Positions 1 through 8,525 of a stretch of 64,000 nt of DNA are shown piece after piece. The notes beneath the pieces are model-generated. The model did not search any database. It worked only from the letters and a program-made list of their open reading frames with translations, and was not told the DNA's origin. Position 1 is the stretch's first letter. The number at the start of each line of letters is the position of its first letter. Source of the DNA: Acetivibrio cellulolyticus CD2. Its GTDB lineage: Bacteria > Bacillota > Clostridia > Acetivibrionales > Acetivibrionaceae. The stretch is from contig NZ_JH556658.1 of assembly GCF_000179595.2 (NCBI RefSeq), forward strand, positions 659,176 through 723,175. The letters are read 5' to 3'. The position numbers and the translations under genes were made by a program.

Positions 1-510
1 TTTTTTTATGATAGAATTTATGAACTTTGGGTTATTCTCAGTTACAAAGGTTTCAATCCCTGAAGTATCATAAGCGATAGTGGATGCAAGAGTAGTGTTA
101 ATTTCCTGGCAAATAGGTTCTGTAATATCTACAAGGTGGTTAAAGAAGTTTTCCAGGTAAATAACGAAATCTTGTTTGAACCGTGTAAACTGAGAGTTAT
201 GAGGGACGTCTGGAAGGCCACAGAATTCACGGGCTTCATGGCATAAATTAAGAAAAATAATGAGTAGCGAAACTGTAGGAATGCCAAGAATTTTCTGCAG
301 AACTAATGCTGAAAGCATTGAAGAGAGTGAATATTTACGGTCTCTCCCTAGAGTTTTGTGGTAAGACCAATAAAAATCCTGTGGTATAAGCGAAGATAAA
401 TCAAGATGTTGTGAGAGTAGCTTAAGAAATTTTGGCTTATTATTTTGAAAAACATCTTTACATTCTTCGAATGTGTCAGCAAAAGAAATTTGTTTATAAA
501 GTTTTACCAT
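1..510 (-). CDS. Transposase, N-terminal part (runs off the window's left edge)
   Basis: An open reading frame of 170 codons starts at ATG 508-510 on the minus strand, behind an AGAGAAAG ribosome site, and is still open at base 1. It reads MVKLYKQISFADTFEE..., followed by a segment with CHEAREFCGLPDVPHNSQF and TRFKQDF. This resembles the N-terminal region of IS4/IS5/IS1182-like DDE transposases, where a helical DUF772-type domain precedes the catalytic core. The first catalytic Asp may lie in the stretch AYDTSGIETF near the edge. The catalytic core and the far inverted repeat are outside the window, so neither the family nor intactness can be settled. I could not identify the near-end terminal inverted repeat between 510 and 671. 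Confidence 0.7.
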   Translation of the reverse strand, partial: MVKLYKQISFADTFEECKDVFQNNKPKFLKLLSQHLDLSSLIPQDFYWSYHKTLGRDRKYSLSSMLSALVLQKILGIPTVSLLIIFLNLCHEAREFCGLPDVPHNSQFTRFKQDFVIYLENFFNHLVDITEPICQEINTTLASTIAYDTSGIETFVTENNPKFINSIIKK

Positions 511-671
511 TTGTTTTCTCTTTCTCTTGTTTAAAATTGGATTAGATACCTATATTTTACTAGAAGCAGAGGGGGAAAACAATAAAAATATCAATTTGAA
601 ATGCAGTAAATTCAAGCGTTATAGCATTTCGCAAATAACTAAAAAATAATTATACAAGGGGGAGTAAAATT

Positions 672-1517
672 ATGAATAAATACATAAAAATTGAATTCGA
701 AGGCAACTGTAATTTATCTTGTGATTATTGTTTTGTAGACTATAGGGTAAAAATAGATACAGATAAAATGATTAAACACATGGAAGAAATATTCAAAAAG
801 AATGGTCCAAAATGTATATATAAAGTTGAATGCATTGGAGAAATTACACTGTATCCTGAAATTCTATCGTATCTTGGCAGTAAAGTTGAAGAGGATGGAT
901 ACGAGATTCATATATTATCAAATGGAGTAAAAACAGTAGATGTAAAAATTGCCTCTTTATTTAAGTGGAGCATATCTCTAGATGGGCACACAGTCAAAAT
1001 GAACAAATATAGAAAACTGGACTTACAGAGAATAGAAAATATTCTAAATAACATATTTTCAACAAATGCAGATATTCAATGTGTTTTCAATGAACAGTCA
1101 GTATTTGAAATGAATTCATTTATTTTATATCTTAAAGATAAAGGCTTTAAAGGAGCATTACATATTTTCCCTTGCAGATTTGCAAATACTCCCCTAAATA
1201 GATATTTAGATTATGACAAGTTAGTAAAAGCTAGTTTTATCCCGTCAGAAGAATACTTCAGAAGATGGAAATACATATTTGATAATAACAAAAGAAACTT
1301 TACATGTGATTTTTATAAAAATGGTTATGTTTATAGAATTATGAAAGATGGCATTAATGTGAAAGAAATTAAATGTGATTGTGCAGGGAGTAAATTTACA
1401 TTTATAACAGGAGATGAGAATTCGAAGAGTTTTTCTGAGGCAAACTGTGGCACATGCATAAATCATTTTGAATATAATGAAAGTTTACAAAAGGAAAGAC
1501 AATTTGCGATGAGTTAA
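672..1517 (+). CDS. Small radical SAM protein
   Basis: This 281-residue protein starts at ATG 672 after AGGGGGAG. The radical SAM cluster-binding motif CxxxCxxC is at the very N-terminus (C13, C17, C20, in CNLSCDYC) and would bind a [4Fe-4S] cluster that cleaves S-adenosylmethionine. A second Cys group lies near the C-terminus (TCDF around 212, CDC around 236-238, CGTC around 260-263), as in family members that hold an auxiliary cluster. However, the protein is short and I cannot assign a SPASM or Twitch domain with certainty. The middle (ECIGEITLYPEILSYL, then SNGV, then SISLDG) fits the partial TIM barrel. It lies upstream of two glycosyltransferases and a peptide-type exporter, so a role in modifying a peptide or glycan is possible. 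The substrate is unknown and no precursor peptide gene is visible. Confidence 0.85.
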   Translation: MNKYIKIEFEGNCNLSCDYCFVDYRVKIDTDKMIKHMEEIFKKNGPKCIYKVECIGEITLYPEILSYLGSKVEEDGYEIHILSNGVKTVDVKIASLFKWSISLDGHTVKMNKYRKLDLQRIENILNNIFSTNADIQCVFNEQSVFEMNSFILYLKDKGFKGALHIFPCRFANTPLNRYLDYDKLVKASFIPSEEYFRRWKYIFDNNKRNFTCDFYKNGYVYRIMKDGINVKEIKCDCAGSKFTFITGDENSKSFSEANCGTCINHFEYNESLQKERQFAMS

Positions 1518-1557
1518 TTCATAAAGGTTTATTAAATCTATCGTAGAGTTTTATTAA

Positions 1558-1584
1558 GCCTCTTTCGAACGAAGTGAAAGAGGC
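1558..1584 (+). other. Perfect 9-bp stem-loop upstream of the glycosyltransferase gene
   Basis: GCCTCTTTC at 1558-1566 pairs with GAAAGAGGC at 1576-1584 around a 9-nt loop. There is no T-run after either arm, so it is not a simple terminator. It abuts a second hairpin at 1585-1617, and together they form a structured segment between the radical SAM gene and the next gene. Function unknown. Confidence 0.5.
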
Positions 1585-1617
1585 AAAAACGGAGGGACTC
1601 GAAGTCCCGGAGTTTTT
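1585..1617 (+). terminator. Hairpin with symmetric GGA/GGA internal loop, possible terminator
   Basis: AAAAAC (1585-1590) pairs with GTTTTT (1612-1617), and GGGACT (1594-1599) pairs with AGTCCC (1603-1608) around loop CGA. A 3x3 GGA/GGA internal loop separates the two stems. The A-run on one side and T-run on the other would let it act as an intrinsic terminator in either direction. It could equally be part of a structured leader RNA for the gene starting at 1714. Confidence 0.45.
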
Positions 1618-1713
1618 ATTAGGATCTACATTGATACTGTATTTGGTGGGTATAAACAATAAGCTTAGATAAATTACCAATGATTATTGATTTTGCAAAA
1701 GGGAGAGATTTCA

Positions 1714-3723
1714 TTGAAGTACTGCATAATAACCGACAACAGTCAAGATGAATTAAATAAGATAAATATGGAGGCAGTGGGTTTTTATCAATGGGTCAAT
1801 GTTTTTCACGGAGAGCGTTTAGGTGCGGAAGAAATATTACCGGTATTAAAGGATTGTGATTATGATGTTATTCATGTTCGCCTAACGGCTTCGCATTTCA
1901 CTTTGATTCATTCGATACGCAGTAAAATCGGAGAAAAGTCGCAGACAAAGCTTGTTGTGTCAATGGATTATCCACCTATATATTGGAAGAGGCACTTTGA
2001 AGATATGACTAGAGTGAAAGAAGCTTTGGATAAAGCGGATTTTGTATTTGCTACGGAGTATTCCATTTGCTGTGAACTGGAGAAACTCATCGGAAAACTT
2101 GTATATGAGCTTCCTTATCCTGCTGATATTGATAGACTTAAAGAATATGAACAAAAAGAAAAGAAGAATATTATAAATGTATTATATAAAAGCAAACTTA
2201 AAAACCTGTCAAATCTTAAACGTATTGCAGAAAAATCAGGTGCCAGACTTAGAGTCGTTTTTTATTCATTGGCAGAGAAAAAAACTGTTGAAAAATTGAG
2301 TAAAAGTAAAATAGATTTTGTGCAATGCCGGAGTGAAGAGGAGCTTTGCAGGGCACTGTCTGAAGGGGATGTCGTCATTGGACCATATGCTTATAGAAAT
2401 TATGGCAAATGGCCTATTTATGCGGCGGCAGTCGGAAGTATTTATATAGGAAACAGCTTAGTAGATGCCTCAAGGAGATGCTTTCCTATGATTTATAGCA
2501 CATATAAATCCCTTAAAGGATATGGGCTTATTTACAGATGGTTGGCAGGCGATAGGGAAATATGCGAATATATAAGGAAAACAGCTTCTCATAAAGTTGA
2601 GTACTACAGTCTTCAGAATATTAAGGACAGGTTTCTATGTCTTCTTATGCAGGAAACAAAAGATATAAGTTTTCGAAAGTATATGAATACAATGGAAACA
2701 GAGACAAAAGGCATATCTTCAGAATTGGAAACAGATAGAAAGGCTACAGTATTTTGTAGGGACATTAAGCACTTGTTCGGGAAAACTGTGTTGCAGCATT
2801 CGAAGAACGAGGTTGCAGTGTTTTGTCTGGTGAAGAATGGAATGGAGTACCTTCCTGATTTTTTGGAGCATTACAATAATCTTGGAGTCAGGCATTTCAT
2901 ATTTGTTGACAATGGCTCTACAGACGGTACTGTTGAATTTCTAAGGGATAAACACAATGTGACCGTATTTGGTACCGAAATTCCACACAAATATTATGAA
3001 AATGAGATTAGAAGGACGGTTATACAAAACCTTATAAGAGATAGCTGGTGCCTTTGTGTGGATGTTGATGAATTATGGGACTATCCTTATTCAGACAGAA
3101 TTTCTATTAAAAGCTTTTTAGAGTATTTGAACTTTAACAGGTATACTGCCGTGATTTCATATATGCTGGATATGTTTCCTGCAATGCTGGATTTCAATAA
3201 CAGCGAAAAAGACAGCGGGTGGAAAGAAAGATATGTTTATTATGATCTAACTAAAATTAAGAAGGCAAACTATTTTGCTCAAAATAATAACTTCTGCAAC
3301 TATAATAATTTAGCTGATAGGTCAATGAAGTACTACTTTGGGGGCATCCGGCTTAAACATTTCGGAAGTGAATCAAACAGATATGTTCTTATTAAGCACC
3401 CTTTGATGTTTATGGACGGAAAAATAGAACCTGTAACTGATCCACATTATTGCAATAAAGCCTACATTGCAGATGTAAGCTGTGTGATAAAGCATTACAA
3501 GTTTACTTCTTCATTTAAGGAGCGTCTTAACAGCAGTAAGAATGATTATGATTTTTTTGGAAGGTGCGAACATGAAGAATACCATAAAGTTTTGAAGGAC
3601 AATGAAAATATTAATTTCTATTCATCATCTGCAAAAAGATTGGAAAACGTAAACGATCTGCTTCAATCAGGTTTTATTAAGGTTTCCAGGAAATATTTGA
3701 ACTTTGTTTATTCTAAAAAATGA
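1714..3723 (+). CDS. Two-domain glycosyltransferase (GT-B-like N-terminus, GT2/GT92-like C-terminus)
   Basis: I place the start at TTG 1714 because GGGAGAG (1701-1707) sits 6 nt before it. The frame also opens at TTG 1687, but that codon has no ribosome site. The product is 669 residues. The first ~330 residues read like a GT-B fold glycosyltransferase (YDVIHVRL, KLVVSMDYPP, a GPYAYRNYGKWPIYAA segment near the donor site). After a linker, the C-terminal half is a glycosyltransferase of the Glyco_tranf_2_4/GT92 type: AVFCLVKNGMEYLPDFLEHY, FVDNGSTDGT, and the metal-binding acidic motif CVDVDELWDYP. Two catalytic modules in one chain suggest sequential transfer of two sugars. It lies about 100 bp before a GT8 gene. 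The acceptor is unknown: a surface glycan, protein or exported peptide would all fit. Confidence 0.75.
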   Translation: MKYCIITDNSQDELNKINMEAVGFYQWVNVFHGERLGAEEILPVLKDCDYDVIHVRLTASHFTLIHSIRSKIGEKSQTKLVVSMDYPPIYWKRHFEDMTRVKEALDKADFVFATEYSICCELEKLIGKLVYELPYPADIDRLKEYEQKEKKNIINVLYKSKLKNLSNLKRIAEKSGARLRVVFYSLAEKKTVEKLSKSKIDFVQCRSEEELCRALSEGDVVIGPYAYRNYGKWPIYAAAVGSIYIGNSLVDASRRCFPMIYSTYKSLKGYGLIYRWLAGDREICEYIRKTASHKVEYYSLQNIKDRFLCLLMQETKDISFRKYMNTMETETKGISSELETDRKATVFCRDIKHLFGKTVLQHSKNEVAVFCLVKNGMEYLPDFLEHYNNLGVRHFIFVDNGSTDGTVEFLRDKHNVTVFGTEIPHKYYENEIRRTVIQNLIRDSWCLCVDVDELWDYPYSDRISIKSFLEYLNFNRYTAVISYMLDMFPAMLDFNNSEKDSGWKERYVYYDLTKIKKANYFAQNNNFCNYNNLADRSMKYYFGGIRLKHFGSESNRYVLIKHPLMFMDGKIEPVTDPHYCNKAYIADVSCVIKHYKFTSSFKERLNSSKNDYDFFGRCEHEEYHKVLKDNENINFYSSSAKRLENVNDLLQSGFIKVSRKYLNFVYSKK

Positions 3724-3826
3724 GAACAAATAAGAAGAATGAAGGACTAGTACTTTGTAAAATCTCAGTCTTTACATTCCCTAACAAATACATATTTATT
3801 TAGATACTAGGGGGGAGATCTTTTTA

Positions 3827-5302
3827 ATGGAAACTATTAAAATTGTTACATCATCCGATGATCGATATGTTCAGCATCTTGGAATCATGCTGATATCACT
3901 CTTAATGAATACGGCATCACGGGAGAGTCTGGAGTTTTTTGTGATTGATGGAGGTATAACAGATAAAAATAAAGAAATCTTAGCATCTATTGTTGGAAAA
4001 TACGGCTTGAAAATGCACTTTTTGCAGCTCAGCCCTGAGCGGTATCAATCGTTTAATGTGATGTCCTATTTTGGACAGGCAACGTTTTTCAGAATTTTTG
4101 TAACAGACCTTTTTGATCCTTCAGTAGAAAAAATTGTTTTTCTTGACTGTGACATGATTATAAAAGGTGATATTGCAGAACTCTGGAAAACGGATGTTTC
4201 AGGGTATTACATGGCAGCTGTTGAGGATGTAGGCTTGGAAAATGACGGATTGTATGGGATTCAACATAAAAGAAGCCTTGGTATAAAGCGCAGATCAAAG
4301 TATTTTAATGCCGGAGTTATGGTAATTAATATGACTCTATGGCGTAACCACAACATACCCGATCGAACTAGAAACTACCTTTTAACTCATCACAATGATG
4401 TAAAGCTTCCCGATCAGGACGCCTTGAATGCTGTTTTATGCGACAATTGGAAGCTTTTACATCCTAAATGGAACCAGCAGGCTACTTTGCAGTTGTTTTA
4501 TAAGAAGAAATGGGTAATAAGGGAGGACTTGCTGGAAGCTGTTCATAACCCCGCAATTATTCACTATTCAGAGCCGTCAAAACCTTGGCATTATATGAAT
4601 CTCCATCCAATGAAGAAGGAATACTTAAAGTATACGGCATTAAGTCCGTGGATGGATTTTACACCTTCAGATCTTAAGTTCAAAAACAGAATTAAGAAAT
4701 TACTTTTGAGAACACGCTTAGGGCAGGCTGTAGCAGGTTATTGCAATAACCTAAATTTGTGCTATGAAAAGGATAGTGAGTACCTAAACAAAAAACTGTC
4801 AAAATCCCCATTGTTCAAAGCTGCGTATTTCGTATTTTTCCCTATTGGATACAATTATAACAAACGTCTTTCAAAACTTGCAGGAATGTCTTATTATATT
4901 GAGAACGGAAAAATTAATATAAATAACAGAGTGCTTTCCAATATGGCATGTGCCGGTTTGTCTGTTTTTAGATTTTTGATACCCGGACCACTGCGCAATT
5001 ATTTGAGGGAAGAATCTGTGAGCAAAAAATACATGTGTCCCTGCTGTGGTTATAAAACTTTTGTAAATGACAGGGATGATGAAGAAATCTGCAAAATATG
5101 TTTTTGGCAGAATGATATTGATCAGGTTATAAATCCTAATTATGACGGCGGTGCAAATGAGGTTTCACTTAGCCAGGCCCGCAAGAATTATCTTGAATTC
5201 GGAGCTTCTGACAAAAGATATATGTTTGTAGCACAAAAGCCAACAATTTTTGATGAAAAAGATATCCACGAAAGTAAATCAGGGGTTCTCCAAAAAATAT
5301 GA
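3827..5302 (+). CDS. GT8 family glycosyltransferase fused to a C-terminal cysteine-rich CPCC domain
   Basis: This 491-residue protein starts at ATG 3827 behind AGGGGGGAG. Residues ~1-275 are a GT8 (GspA/LgtC-like) glycosyltransferase: IVTSSDDRYVQHLGIML, the Mn-binding DxD in FLDCDMI (~105-109), YFNAGVMVINMTLW, PDQDALNAV and the C-terminal IHYSEPSKPWHY. A basic linker of about 120 residues follows. Residues ~400-475 form a CPCC-type domain (CPCCGYKTF, then EICKICFWQNDI, then NPNYDGGANEVSLSQAR), with two CxxC pairs likely to bind zinc. CPCC domains are usually small separate proteins, so this fusion is unusual. The next gene starts 14 bp later, which suggests co-transcription with the exporter. 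Donor and acceptor sugars cannot be read from sequence. Confidence 0.85.
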   Translation: METIKIVTSSDDRYVQHLGIMLISLLMNTASRESLEFFVIDGGITDKNKEILASIVGKYGLKMHFLQLSPERYQSFNVMSYFGQATFFRIFVTDLFDPSVEKIVFLDCDMIIKGDIAELWKTDVSGYYMAAVEDVGLENDGLYGIQHKRSLGIKRRSKYFNAGVMVINMTLWRNHNIPDRTRNYLLTHHNDVKLPDQDALNAVLCDNWKLLHPKWNQQATLQLFYKKKWVIREDLLEAVHNPAIIHYSEPSKPWHYMNLHPMKKEYLKYTALSPWMDFTPSDLKFKNRIKKLLLRTRLGQAVAGYCNNLNLCYEKDSEYLNKKLSKSPLFKAAYFVFFPIGYNYNKRLSKLAGMSYYIENGKININNRVLSNMACAGLSVFRFLIPGPLRNYLREESVSKKYMCPCCGYKTFVNDRDDEEICKICFWQNDIDQVINPNYDGGANEVSLSQARKNYLEFGASDKRYMFVAQKPTIFDEKDIHESKSGVLQKI

Positions 5303-5315
5303 AAGGTAAAATACT

Positions 5316-8300
5316 ATGAAAAATATAAAAAAGAGTTGGATTGTTTTGATTTTAGTTATGGCGCTCATCGGGATAAATACTGAAGTATTCTATGGGCAAA
5401 ACACTAAAGTATCAAATGAAACTGAAAAGACACAGGCTGCTAAACTTGAACAGTTTATTGAAGAACGCATGAAAACAGCAGGAATTCCCGGAATGGCTGT
5501 GATTGTTGTAAAAGGCGAGCAGACAGTATATGAGGGTGATTTTGGATTTAATGATGTAAAAAGCAGCCAAAAATTTTCTGAAAATATGTTATTTCCGTTA
5601 GGTATGAACGGAGAATCATATACAGCATCAGGCGTTTTAAAGCTGGTAGAGCAAGAAAAGCTTAATTTATCCGATGCTGTTGTTAAATACCTGCCATGGC
5701 TTAACTCTACTTTTGCAGATGAAAGAATTAAAGATGTTACTGTCGAGCAGCTTCTTCACCATACTGGAGGCTTGCCAGAACCACGAAAGGGTGCAAATTC
5801 AGGTAAAGCCGAAGGAAAAACAGAAATTAAAAAGCTTTTCGAAGGACTTAAACTGGATTTTACGCCGGGAGAGAAATACTCCTATTCAGCTCTTGACTAC
5901 ATAATTTTGGAACAACTTATTGAAAAGGTGTCAAATCAAGCATATGACAGTTTTATGAAGGAACAGGTATTTGGGGTGTTTCAGTTGAAAAACACATTTT
6001 TAGCTGAAGATTCATATTCTAAGTCCGAACTTGCAAAAGGTTACAAAACTGAGTACATGCATCCAGTTAGATATGATGCTCCTAAATTAATTGGAGAGTT
6101 AAGAACAGAGGGGATGATTACAAGTACCGATGATGCCGCAAAGTGGCTTAGGGCAAATATCAAGGAAGATGAGCAGATTTTTGAAACTGGACATGCTCCC
6201 GAAATATACAGCGGAAACTCTCAAGGTAGTTTCAGGACTATGGGCTGGAGTACTGTTCAAGGGAGGAAAAATTGGCTTTTCAATTCGGGTACGCTGCCAA
6301 ATTACACTTCATTTATGGCATTTAGTCCTGAAGAAAAGCTGGGAATTGCTGTGTTCGCAAATATCAACAGCTCTGATGTTCAGAATATAGGGTGGGGAAT
6401 AATAGATGTAGTAATGGGTAAGACTCCGGCCGCGTTTGCCGGGGATCTACTAAAACAGCTTGACTTTTTGTCGGTGTTGGTTATTTGTGCTGCGGGTATT
6501 TTTATCGTACTAACTTTATTGTTTTTTATTTTACTTATAAGAGATATAAGAAGAAAGCATCGTTCTTTTATCGGACTAAACCCGGGTTTCATATCTGAAC
6601 TGGTTTTATACCTGTTTTTTGCAGTGGGATTAACAGTCTGTTTTCGTGCGATACCAAATATAGTTCTTGGGTATGGTGATTGGAATGATATAAGTGTATG
6701 GCTGTCTGGCAGTTTTATAGCGGCATCGTTGTTTGCATTGGTTGCAGTTGCAGTATTTCTTTTGTATTTAATATTTAACCGACTCTTTCCAAACCCTGAT
6801 AGCAGCGATATTTTTCCTAATATTGTTTTAAGTATTGCCAGCGGTTTTGGTAATGCACTTATAATATTTGTAATCAATCAATCTTTTGGAGTAAACGGTA
6901 ATGCAAGGTTTAGTTTTTTTATAGCATTTTTAATGGGCATGGTCATTTATGTATGTGGACAGCGCTTGGTTAGGGTAAGTCTTATAAAGACAACGTCCAA
7001 TATTATATATAAAAAGCGTATGGAGATAATGAACAAACTTTTGAAAACCTACTTCTACAAGATAGAGGCCATTGAACAGGGTAGAGTTCAGGCAGTGTTA
7101 AATAATGATACAGAGGTGGTAAGTAATTTTATAAATCTTGCAATAAGCGGAATTACCGGGATTGCAACTTCACTCTGTGTAGTTGTATACATGGGTACCA
7201 TTAGCCTCTATGGACTTTTTCTGGTTTTGGGTGTGAGCTTGGCTGCAGCAACCTGCTATTATGTGGCGGGACGCTCAGCTGACAGACTTTGGGAAAAAAC
7301 AAGGGATCTCCAAAATACATTTTTCAAATTTATATATAATCTTATAGGAGGATTTAAGGAATTAAGCCTGAATACCGAAAAACAAAAAGATTTCATTGAG
7401 GATGTAGACAGAAATTCTAAAGTTTATAGAGATTCAAGAGTGTTATTCGACCTCAAGTTTGCCAATGTATATGTTATAGGGGAGCTTATGTTTACGTTTG
7501 TAATAGGTGTTATAGCATTTGGTTTCCCAGTGATATTTAAAGATATTGACAGTAAAGAGCTGCAAACTTATGTATTCGCTTTCTTTTATCTTGTAGGACC
7601 GGTACATGTGATTTTAAACATGATTCCAAGCGTGATACAGGTGAGAACAAGCTTAGGACGAATTCAAGGGCTGCTTAATGAAGTTAATGAATTCGAACAT
7701 ATTATGGAAGATACAAAAGATCAAAAAGGGGTTAAAAATCCTATAACATTAGAATTGAAAGATGTTTCCTATAGCTACAAAAGTGAAAGCGGGGAGTCAT
7801 TTAAAGTTGGGCCCGTCAACAGTACATTTAGGTCGGGTGAAATTACTTTTATTACCGGAGGAAATGGAAGCGGAAAATCTACGCTAGCTAAACTAATTAC
7901 CGGTTTATATTGTCCGGATAATGGAGAACTTTCCATTAACGGGACAAAAATATTGCCAGAAAATTTAAGCCAGTATTTTTCTGCGGTTTTCAGCGACTAT
8001 TATCTTTTTGAAAAGCTGTATGGTATTGATTATAAAGAAAAGGATGGGGATATCGCCAGGTACTTAAAATTGCTCCGGATTGAAGACAAAATTGAGATAA
8101 CCGATGGAGAATTAAGCACGGTAAAACTTTCTACCGGGCAAAGAAAAAGGCTGGGGCTTATGATATCTTATCTTGAAGACCGCCCCATAATTCTTTTGGA
8201 TGAGTGGGCAGCAGACCAGGATCCGGAATTCAGAAAGTTTTTTTACATGTCACTGCTCCCGGCTTTAAAAGAACAGGGCAAAATTGTGATTGCCATAACT

Positions 8301-8423
8301 CATGATGACAGGTATTTCAATACAGCAGATAAAGTTATTAAGATGGAATTTGGAACAGTTATAGAACAAAGCGTAAACAAGGATGCGGAACAGAAGGATA
8401 GCTGTGTTTTTGCCCTTGGATGA
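5316..8423 (+). CDS. Degenerate beta-lactamase-like domain fused to a cyclic-peptide-type ABC exporter
   Basis: 1,035 residues, ATG 5316 after AAAGG. There is an N-terminal signal or anchor, then a serine beta-lactamase/esterase (PF00144-like) fold at ~45-375 with HHTGG and NSGTLPNY still recognisable. The catalytic SxxK is lost: the Ser position is Met97 and the Lys position Glu100 (GMNGES), and the Tyr-x-Asn motif has become YSA, so it should be inactive as a hydrolase. Three membrane segments (~385-500) follow, then six exporter helices and an ATPase: Walker A GGNGSGKST (~846), signature LSTGQRKR (~938) and Walker B ILLDEWAADQDP (~958). The EWAADQDP form is typical of the PvdE/SyrD/YojI cyclic-peptide exporters. 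It probably exports a peptide, and the dead domain could act as an extracytoplasmic binding module. The cargo is unknown. Confidence 0.85.
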   Translation: MKNIKKSWIVLILVMALIGINTEVFYGQNTKVSNETEKTQAAKLEQFIEERMKTAGIPGMAVIVVKGEQTVYEGDFGFNDVKSSQKFSENMLFPLGMNGESYTASGVLKLVEQEKLNLSDAVVKYLPWLNSTFADERIKDVTVEQLLHHTGGLPEPRKGANSGKAEGKTEIKKLFEGLKLDFTPGEKYSYSALDYIILEQLIEKVSNQAYDSFMKEQVFGVFQLKNTFLAEDSYSKSELAKGYKTEYMHPVRYDAPKLIGELRTEGMITSTDDAAKWLRANIKEDEQIFETGHAPEIYSGNSQGSFRTMGWSTVQGRKNWLFNSGTLPNYTSFMAFSPEEKLGIAVFANINSSDVQNIGWGIIDVVMGKTPAAFAGDLLKQLDFLSVLVICAAGIFIVLTLLFFILLIRDIRRKHRSFIGLNPGFISELVLYLFFAVGLTVCFRAIPNIVLGYGDWNDISVWLSGSFIAASLFALVAVAVFLLYLIFNRLFPNPDSSDIFPNIVLSIASGFGNALIIFVINQSFGVNGNARFSFFIAFLMGMVIYVCGQRLVRVSLIKTTSNIIYKKRMEIMNKLLKTYFYKIEAIEQGRVQAVLNNDTEVVSNFINLAISGITGIATSLCVVVYMGTISLYGLFLVLGVSLAAATCYYVAGRSADRLWEKTRDLQNTFFKFIYNLIGGFKELSLNTEKQKDFIEDVDRNSKVYRDSRVLFDLKFANVYVIGELMFTFVIGVIAFGFPVIFKDIDSKELQTYVFAFFYLVGPVHVILNMIPSVIQVRTSLGRIQGLLNEVNEFEHIMEDTKDQKGVKNPITLELKDVSYSYKSESGESFKVGPVNSTFRSGEITFITGGNGSGKSTLAKLITGLYCPDNGELSINGTKILPENLSQYFSAVFSDYYLFEKLYGIDYKEKDGDIARYLKLLRIEDKIEITDGELSTVKLSTGQRKRLGLMISYLEDRPIILLDEWAADQDPEFRKFFYMSLLPALKEQGKIVIAITHDDRYFNTADKVIKMEFGTVIEQSVNKDAEQKDSCVFALG

Positions 8424-8452
8424 TTGCAAATATTAATTTTTGTTAATTATTC

Positions 8453-8481
8453 TTGAATTATATAAACACTAGCATTATAAT
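8453..8481 (+). promoter_or_regulatory. Sigma-A-type promoter for the secreted serine hydrolase gene
   Basis: TTGAAT (8453-8458), a 17-bp spacer and a perfect TATAAT (8476-8481) lie 44 bp before ATG 8526. The hydrolase gene can therefore be transcribed apart from the exporter upstream. Confidence 0.7.
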
Positions 8482-8525
8482 CTAGAAAATGTCGTAAATT
8501 ACAATTTTGAGAAAGGGTGATGTAT

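Noticed and set aside
6380-6877. 165-codon minus-strand frame inside the ABC exporter gene
   Set aside because: It opposes membrane-helix codons of a well-supported gene. It has no ribosome site or domain.
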